The position numbers and the translations under genes are program-made. From Prevotella sp. (GTDB taxonomy: Bacteria > Bacteroidota > Bacteroidia > Bacteroidales > Bacteroidaceae): a DNA stretch of 11,347 nucleotides. Of this stretch, positions 7,786 through 11,347 are shown one piece after another. How positions within the stretch are numbered: the first letter of the stretch is position 1; each line of letters begins with the position of its first letter. Where the stretch lies: assembly GCA_021204565.1 (NCBI GenBank), contig JAJPZE010000177.1, forward strand, positions 1-11,347, written 5' to 3'. A model generated the notes under the pieces. The model searched no databases, was not told the DNA's origin, and saw nothing but the letters and a program-made list of their open reading frames with translations.

Positions 7786-8460
7786 ATGAAAAAGTTAGTA
7801 TTAGTTGTCGCGTGTACACTTTGTATGCTATCTGTATCGGCTCAGTCCGAGAAGAGTGAGGGTGTTACCTGGGGCATTCGCGCCGGTCTTAATGTTGCCA
7901 ATCAACACGATGCGTCTATAGACGGAGGCGGAAATGGGGGCACGAGGTTAGGATTTAATGTAGGCGTCATTGCCGATATCCCTATCGTCAGCGGGCAATT
8001 TTATTTTCAACCGGGATTATACTTCACGACGAAGGGATTTAAGTACACGGAGTCAGATGGCGGTAAAAGTTGGAAAGAAGAATATATATGGAAGACTACT
8101 CCTTCATACATTGAGATACCTCTTCTGCTTTCCGCCCGGTACGCCATCTGTGATAAGATTGTGGCGCAAGTGAACTTCGGTCCGTATTTTGCTGTCGGTG
8201 TAACCGGTAAATACAAACATATATACAAGTATAGCGACAATGGCGGCTCTCAATCGGATTCCGACGATTGGGACTATTTCGGCGAAGATGATGGTGTATG
8301 CGGCAAACGTTTCGACTGCGGTGTGTCTCTTGGCGGCGGCGTTACCTTTGTAAAGCATATCTATCTCGGCTTCCAGTATGAATTTGGCTTTACAAATGCA
8401 TACAAGGAAATGGGCATAAAGAATCGCAACTGTATGATCAGCCTTGGATATAACTTCTAA
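7786..8460 (+). CDS. Outer-membrane beta-barrel protein (PorT-like, OMP_b-brl_2 type)
   Basis: A 224-residue predicted outer-membrane barrel of unknown specific function. The N-terminus MKKLVLVVACTLCMLSVSA is a standard signal peptide, with cleavage after A19 (VSA|QS). The mature part alternates polar and hydrophobic residues in strands: WGIRAGLNVAN, RLGFNVGVIADIP, QFYFQPGLYFTTKGF, YIEIPLLLSARYA, VAQVNFGPYFAVGVTG, CGVSLGGGVTFV, IYLGFQYEFGF. It ends in ISLGYNF with the terminal Phe usual for outer-membrane barrels. PxYIEIPLLL and the AGLNxAN start are typical of the Bacteroidota PF13568 family. An acidic Asp/Ser loop lies near residues 150-170. It has its own promoter (7423-7454), a long structured leader, and a terminator supplied by direct repeat copy 2. 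Such proteins are common and mostly uncharacterised; no partner in the window suggests a role. Confidence 0.88.
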   Translation: MKKLVLVVACTLCMLSVSAQSEKSEGVTWGIRAGLNVANQHDASIDGGGNGGTRLGFNVGVIADIPIVSGQFYFQPGLYFTTKGFKYTESDGGKSWKEEYIWKTTPSYIEIPLLLSARYAICDKIVAQVNFGPYFAVGVTGKYKHIYKYSDNGGSQSDSDDWDYFGEDDGVCGKRFDCGVSLGGGVTFVKHIYLGFQYEFGFTNAYKEMGIKNRNCMISLGYNF

Positions 8461-8499
8461 TCCGTGAGATGATAGAGGTCAAACTAAATTCGTGAATGG

Positions 8500-8613
8500 T
8501 TAGAACGGGGCGAAGACAACCGTCCGTCTCTGACGGAATTTATTAAACAAACAGCTTAAAAGGAGCGGGATGCCGGCCGGGTGTCCCGTTCATTTTGCGT
8601 GTAATCTATTGTC
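8500..8613 (+). repeat. Direct repeat copy 2, with remnant of a GH31 3' end
   Basis: Gapless copy of 7202-7315. Bases 8515-8582 are identical to 7217-7284. In the frame of the GH31 gene it still reads N-G-A-K-T-T-V-R-L-stop (8504-8533), against N-G-A-A-T-T-V-R-L-stop in the intact gene, and is preceded by a TAG where the gene has TAC. It is therefore a nonfunctional fragment of GH31 coding sequence lying 39 bp after the barrel gene's stop. Confidence 0.93.
8558..8596 (+). terminator. Terminator of the barrel gene, carried by repeat copy 2
   Basis: The 5' arm AAAAGGAGCGGGAT (8558-8571) is unchanged from copy 1, while the 3' arm (8583-8596) reads GTCCCGTTCATTTT. It still pairs over 14 positions with one mismatch (G with A) and two G-U wobbles, and ends in TTTT. 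It should be weaker than copy 1 but still usable. Confidence 0.65.
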
Positions 8614-8852
8614 GTGTAATGCGTTATGCGCTCTAAAGCGTGCGCCCGAACCTACCTTCTAATCACGTAATTCATATCTCCAAATTGAGCGAAACCATAT
8701 GCGATGTATTGTAAAAGCGCCGTTCTTAGGATGTAAAAGCGCCGTTCTTAGGATGTAAAAGCGCCGTTCTTAGGATGTAAAAGCGGCGGTTTATCGATAC
8801 GTGAACAGAGGAATGAGCGCGTTATAGCTGTCGTATGAAGGGCGGCGAGGTA
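8614..8852. other. Convergent intergenic stretch
   Basis: Between the barrel gene's terminator and the terminator of the minus-strand operon I see no supportable gene on either strand. The only clear structure is the 22-bp tandem repeat at 8711-8791. No tRNA-like fold or consensus promoter pair was found. Confidence 0.5.
8711..8791. repeat. 22-bp tandem repeat, three identical units plus a partial fourth
   Basis: Units at 8711-8732, 8733-8754 and 8755-8776 are identical (start GTAAAAGCGCC, end TTCTTAGGAT). A truncated, diverged copy follows at 8777-8791 (GTAAAAGCGGCGGTT). The length is not a multiple of three and no gene covers it. Within each unit AAAAGCGCCGTTCTT is an imperfect dyad. Confidence 0.95.
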
Positions 8853-8892
8853 TGAAGAAAAGAAACGGGACGCGCCTTTACGACGCGCCCCG
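8853..8892 (-). terminator. Rho-independent terminator of the minus-strand operon
   Basis: Read on the minus strand, CGGGGCGCG (8892-8884) pairs with CGCGTCCCG (8874-8866) over 9 bp including one G-U, with a 9-nt loop. It is followed at once by TTTCTTTTCTTC. On the plus strand the same position would be an A-C mismatch with no T-run, so it fits minus-strand transcripts only. It lies 64 bp beyond the small peptide gene's stop. Confidence 0.72.
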
Positions 8893-8956
8893 ACTGACAT
8901 ATATTAAACACTCGGAGTGTCTCTTGCCGCCCGTAACCGGCGGTCATAAACGCTCT

Positions 8957-9121
8957 CTACCAAAAACAGACTTCGTCCGTATCCTCGTCCTCCGCTATGA
9001 AAGCGCCGGCTTTGGAGAGTGCGTCCTTGTCGCTCCCCGTGGCGTGTAATGCGGAAAAGGACGACAAGAGCGTGCAAGTCATTGGTATAGAGGTTATCTC
9101 AGGTTTGATATAATGTTTCAT
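8957..9121 (-). CDS. 54-residue small peptide gene (MKxYIKPEI type)
   Basis: The minus strand reads from ATG (9121-9119) to TAG (8959-8957). The 54-residue product starts MKHYIKPEITSIPM, continues through CTLLSSFSALHATG and then SDKDALSKAGAF, and ends IAEDEDTDEVCFW. Net charge is strongly acidic at the C-terminus, with an aromatic end and two cysteines (C16, C52). From memory, Bacteroidales genomes carry many short proteins with this layout: an MKKxYIKPxI start, a Ser/Leu-rich middle, then LSKxxxF and an acidic or aromatic tail. I cannot name a family or function. It starts 33 bp after the stop of the starch-binding protein on the same strand, with no promoter between. A strand-specific terminator follows, so it is probably the second gene of that operon. 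It has no clear signal peptide, though the middle is mildly hydrophobic. It could be a precursor or secreted peptide, or a small regulator. Confidence 0.6.
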   Translation of the reverse strand: MKHYIKPEITSIPMTCTLLSSFSALHATGSDKDALSKAGAFIAEDEDTDEVCFW

Positions 9122-9154
9122 ATTGTTGTCCGTTTTGTTTGCTTATAGTTGCCC

Positions 9155-10759
9155 TCATTTCACTATCTTGCGCCCGCCGGAGATATAAATGCCTTTCCTT
9201 GACATATCCTTGACGCGAATACCTTGCAAGTTGTAGACGGCGCCGCCGTCGTATGCGTGGCGCTCCGGAGCGGCGTTGACGATGCCCGTGAGCCCGCTGT
9301 CGCCGCCGCCGATGATTAGCCCGGAGAGCTTCACATCTGCGGAACGCGGTATGGCGAGCCAGGCTTTATTCGCTTCGCTTGTAAATGCGCCGCCGTCGGT
9401 AATGTCGCTTCCGCCCCAATAAAACCCGAGATTTTGCCCGTCGTTATCGTATGCGAGCTTATAAAAGAAATACCCGTCTGTCGCGCCGCCGACGTTGGTT
9501 ACGGTCTGCGTCATACTGCCGTAGAGGAGGTTGCCGGCGTTGTCCGGATCCGCCGGAGCGTTATCTTTCACTACGTGCGCCTTATATTCGTTCGCCCCGT
9601 CTTGCGCCGCCTTGACGAGCACCGCCGTATGTCCGGGAACGACGGACGTGTCTTTATCGCCCCCGTCATATTTCCAATCGAGCTTCACGTATCCGCTTCC
9701 GTCTGCGCTTGCGCTATATCCGTTCGCCACGGCAGCTGTCAAATTGGCGGGCAAAATGTACGAATGGTCGGAATAAAACGTTGCGTAATTTGCCTCGCTG
9801 ACCGTGATTGACAGCTCGTTGTCGGTTATGTTAAAGTTGTCGGCATATAACCAGAGCCACCAGCTGCTGTCGAAGCCGGAGATTGTCCGAACGCCGATTT
9901 CGACATACTCCTCCTCGCTTAATTCGAAGGTCAGAGATGTTATTCCGGCGGTGTTGTCGTTATTTTTCGCGTAATAATTTACGGGTTGGGTCGCTTTGTC
10001 GGCTGTGTAGTTCCCGTCGTTGACCCCATATGCATAAAGCAATAAGCTGGCTTTACCCGCTTTCGCCCATCCCATGCTGTCGCCCTCGCCGATAGTTGCG
10101 CTGAGCGTATACCTGCCCGCGGGCAGTTTCTCCGCCGACCTTTGATAGAGCACGGGCGTATCGGAATGCCCCGTGCCGGTGCCGGCGTTGACGGTGTAAA
10201 ACCAGCTCCCGCCGACCGTGAAGTGATCGTATCCCGACGTTGTGGTCGGTCCGGAGCCGCTCTGCGCCGTGGCTATGGCGCTCCATCCGGGCGCATCCGA
10301 CGCCGTCGATTGCTCGAAATCGAGGTTCGTAAAGTATTTTTCCGCCACGCTTGCGCTCTCTTCGCCGATGTAGCGGACAAAGCCGTCGCGGTTGTAAACG
10401 CCGTCGTTCGCCAAGTCGAAATTATTCGTTTGGTCGGCGGGAATGGCTTGTCCGCTCTTTCCGTCGCTAAACAATACCATAGGTGTAACTATCGTATCGT
10501 CGGTCGTAAACGTATACCGCCACATCTCTCCGATATGCTCCATCGCCACGCCGGGCCAGTTGCCGCTGCCCCCGGTATAGTTTTTCGTGCTGTCGGAGCC
10601 GTCCCAAATCCACACGTAAACGGGATTCCACGCCGGCGTGTAGTTATCCTCAAAATACACCGCCCATACGTTTTTGCCGGCGCTCACAGATGTGTCCTGC
10701 GCCTTTGCATGTAAGCTCGAAAGGCACAAAACGATTGCATAAATTACATACTTAATCAT
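9155..10759 (-). CDS. Secreted starch-binding-type carbohydrate-binding protein, non-catalytic
   Basis: A 534-residue exported protein with no recognisable catalytic domain. The signal peptide is MIKYVIYAIVLCLSSLHAKA, cleaved after A20. Residues about 31-126 resemble a CBM26-type starch-binding module (WNPVYVWIWDGSDS, GNWPGVAMEHIGEMWRYTF, VLFSDGKSGQ). Residues about 143-313 look like a galactose-binding-fold carbohydrate module (NLDFEQ at its start, YADNFNIT at its end). A beta-rich domain follows at about 316-483 (ANYATFYSDHSYILP, then AWLAIPRS). The last 40 residues hold VYNLQGIRVKDMSRKGIYIS and a basic GGRKIVK end, a sorting-signal-like tail common in Bacteroides and Prevotella secreted proteins and related in pattern to type IX C-terminal domains. 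Likely role: binding alpha-glucans or similar glycans at the cell exterior; this is inferred from the modules. It is expressed from the promoter at 10862-10892 and precedes the 54-residue peptide gene. Confidence 0.82.
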   Translation of the reverse strand: MIKYVIYAIVLCLSSLHAKAQDTSVSAGKNVWAVYFEDNYTPAWNPVYVWIWDGSDSTKNYTGGSGNWPGVAMEHIGEMWRYTFTTDDTIVTPMVLFSDGKSGQAIPADQTNNFDLANDGVYNRDGFVRYIGEESASVAEKYFTNLDFEQSTASDAPGWSAIATAQSGSGPTTTSGYDHFTVGGSWFYTVNAGTGTGHSDTPVLYQRSAEKLPAGRYTLSATIGEGDSMGWAKAGKASLLLYAYGVNDGNYTADKATQPVNYYAKNNDNTAGITSLTFELSEEEYVEIGVRTISGFDSSWWLWLYADNFNITDNELSITVSEANYATFYSDHSYILPANLTAAVANGYSASADGSGYVKLDWKYDGGDKDTSVVPGHTAVLVKAAQDGANEYKAHVVKDNAPADPDNAGNLLYGSMTQTVTNVGGATDGYFFYKLAYDNDGQNLGFYWGGSDITDGGAFTSEANKAWLAIPRSADVKLSGLIIGGGDSGLTGIVNAAPERHAYDGGAVYNLQGIRVKDMSRKGIYISGGRKIVK

Positions 10760-10834
10760 AGTCTGGTTAGTTTTAACAGGTTGATTATTAGATTATTACA
10801 TCATAAAATAGTGTTTAAGACAGTATTAGAAGCC

Positions 10835-10861
10835 CCGCGCCGCAGGCGCTCAAAGGCGCGG
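10835..10861. promoter_or_regulatory. GC-rich inverted repeat at the start of the minus-strand transcript
   Basis: CCGCGCC (10835-10841) and GGCGCGG (10855-10861) form a perfect 7-bp inverted repeat abutting the -7 element of the minus-strand promoter. An alternative 5-bp hairpin, GCGCC-GCA-GGCGC, lies at 10837-10849. It would sit at the very 5' end of the mRNA and could affect stability, or bind a protein as DNA. Confidence 0.35.
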
Positions 10862-10892
10862 CAAAGGTATAGAATAACTTTGCACAAACAAG
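10862..10892 (-). promoter_or_regulatory. Bacteroidota-type promoter for the carbohydrate-binding protein
   Basis: On the minus strand TACCTTTG (10869-10862) is an exact -7 element. CTTG (10892-10889), one base off TTTG, lies 19 bp upstream. An exact TTTG at 10888-10885 is only 15 bp away. Start is expected near 10855, giving a leader of about 95 nt to the ATG at 10759. Confidence 0.65.
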
Positions 10893-10899
10893 ACTTGTT
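10887..10899. promoter_or_regulatory. Operator-like palindrome over the -33 box
   Basis: AACAAG-A-CTTGTT is a perfect 6-bp dyad around one central base. It covers the -33 box (10889-10892) of the minus-strand promoter, as a repressor site would. No regulator gene is in the window. A 13-bp dyad of this strength can occur by chance, so the position is the main support. Confidence 0.35.
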
Positions 10900-10903
10900 G
10901 TCC

Positions 10904-10966
10904 GAAAAATTTTATAAATGCCGCGCGAACAAGGCAACAGCCGCGAGGCAAAAGGTATTCGCGCGG
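10904..10966 (-). terminator. Possible terminator after pgpA
   Basis: A perfect 9-bp inverted repeat, CCGCGCGAA (10921-10929) and TTCGCGCGG (10958-10966), with a 28-nt loop, starts 20 bp past the pgpA stop. On the minus strand it is followed by a T-rich tract (10911-10904) about 9 nt beyond the stem. The long loop and offset T-run make it less typical than the others here. Confidence 0.45.
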
Positions 10967-10985
10967 AGCGGATTAACCGTGCCGG

Positions 10986-11347
10986 TCAAGAGGCGTAGAG
11001 CAGGTCGTAAAGCCGCTCTACGGCGTGCGCGTATCTTATAATCAGAGTTATGACCGCCGCATACGCCCCCGCAAGGGCATCGTCAAGCATACAGCCCCAG
11101 CCCCCGTGAATATTTCTGTCAATCCACCGGCACCCCAAAGGCTTGAATATATCTATAATCCTGAACAGCGCGAACGCAATTATGGCGAGCCATACGGCAA
11201 CATACGCCGGTGCGTCAACGTATTGCACGGCGAGCAGGGCAACCCATGTGCCGAAGTATTCGTCTATAACCACCGCCCTCGGATCGGCGCCCCAATAATG
11301 CTCCATCACGTTATCCGTCCATACGCCGAGCGACAACGAGCCGGCAA
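10986..11347 (-). CDS. pgpA: Phosphatidylglycerophosphatase A, N-terminus outside window
   Basis: Inner-membrane lipid phosphatase that dephosphorylates phosphatidylglycerol phosphate to phosphatidylglycerol. About 120 codons are visible. The frame is open to the right edge (A-G-S precedes a TTG at 11336 that is only an internal Leu), so the start lies beyond the window and roughly 35-45 residues are missing compared with typical members (about 150-170). Family signatures are clear: DPRAVVIDEYFGTW, then FRIIDIFKP, WIDRNIHGGWGCMLDDALAGAYA. The acidic Asp/Glu of the first and last are the presumed metal-binding residues. Two hydrophobic segments are visible: WVALLAVQYVDAPAYVAVWL into IIAFALF, and AGAYAAVITLIIRYA. 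The stop is TGA at 10988-10986. A hairpin downstream and the separate promoter at 10862-10892 indicate that it is not co-transcribed with the carbohydrate-binding gene. Confidence 0.9.
   Translation of the reverse strand, partial: AGSLSLGVWTDNVMEHYWGADPRAVVIDEYFGTWVALLAVQYVDAPAYVAVWLAIIAFALFRIIDIFKPLGCRWIDRNIHGGWGCMLDDALAGAYAAVITLIIRYAHAVERLYDLLYAS

Noticed and set aside
7202..8613. Insertion sequence or composite transposon between the direct repeats
   Set aside because: No transposase or integrase gene and no terminal inverted repeats; the repeats consist of host gene 3' end and terminator, not element ends.
8711..8791. CRISPR array
   Set aside because: The units are contiguous with no spacers, only 22 bp long, and no cas gene is present.
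8852..9049. A 65-codon plus-strand frame starting MKKRNGTR
   Set aside because: It runs through the minus-strand terminator hairpin and antisense to the better supported 54-residue gene; its product has no coherent composition.
10142..10714. A 190-codon plus-strand frame inside the carbohydrate-binding gene
   Set aside because: It is an Arg-rich shadow lying wholly opposite a well-supported exported protein.
10919..10999. A 26-codon plus-strand ORF (MPREQGNSREAK...) preceded by an exact -7 box TAACTTTG at 10875-10882
   Set aside because: No -33 box lies at the right distance, the ORF covers the inverted repeat that fits a pgpA terminator, and the peptide has no recognisable features.

Overview
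The window reads as chromosomal DNA of a member of the order Bacteroidales (phylum Bacteroidota). The -7 promoter element typical of that phylum (TAnnTTTG) occurs several times with a matching -33 box. Shine-Dalgarno sequences are largely absent. The protein families (FimB/Mfa2-type lipoprotein, PA14-containing GH31 lipoprotein, PorT-like outer-membrane barrel, secreted protein with a VYNLQG...KGIYI C-terminal tail) are Bacteroidales hallmarks. I cannot name a genus.

Left part (1-3100): housekeeping. The 3' end of a class I fumarase is followed by a tRNA-Lys(TTT) with its own promoter and terminator, then an XPNPEP1-type Xaa-Pro aminopeptidase.

Middle (3100-7300): a consensus promoter drives a FimB/Mfa2-like lipoprotein and, 42 bp later, a large GH31 alpha-glycosidase lipoprotein (alpha-xylosidase-like, with a PA14 insert). 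This unit ends at a strong hairpin terminator. No SusC/SusD pair is in view.

Module between direct repeats (7202-8613): about 114 bp, comprising the last GH31 codons and the GH31 terminator, is repeated 1298 bp downstream, with 68 bp identical. Between the copies lie a 12-bp inverted repeat, a consensus promoter, a long leader with much potential RNA structure and a possible 31-codon hydrophobic ORF, and a small outer-membrane beta-barrel gene. The second repeat copy serves as that gene's terminator.

Right part (8614-11347): a convergent intergenic region carries three and a half copies of a 22-bp tandem repeat. It is followed on the minus strand by an operon of a secreted starch-binding-type protein and a very short 54-residue peptide gene. 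That operon has an identifiable promoter, an overlapping palindrome and a strand-specific terminator. The window ends inside pgpA (minus strand, N-terminus outside).

The likely theme of the accessory part is cell-surface glycan binding and processing: GH31, the carbohydrate-binding protein, and surface lipoprotein/barrel genes. No complete utilization locus is visible. The least explained items are the 54-residue peptide gene, the structured leader upstream of the barrel gene, and the direct repeats bracketing that module.
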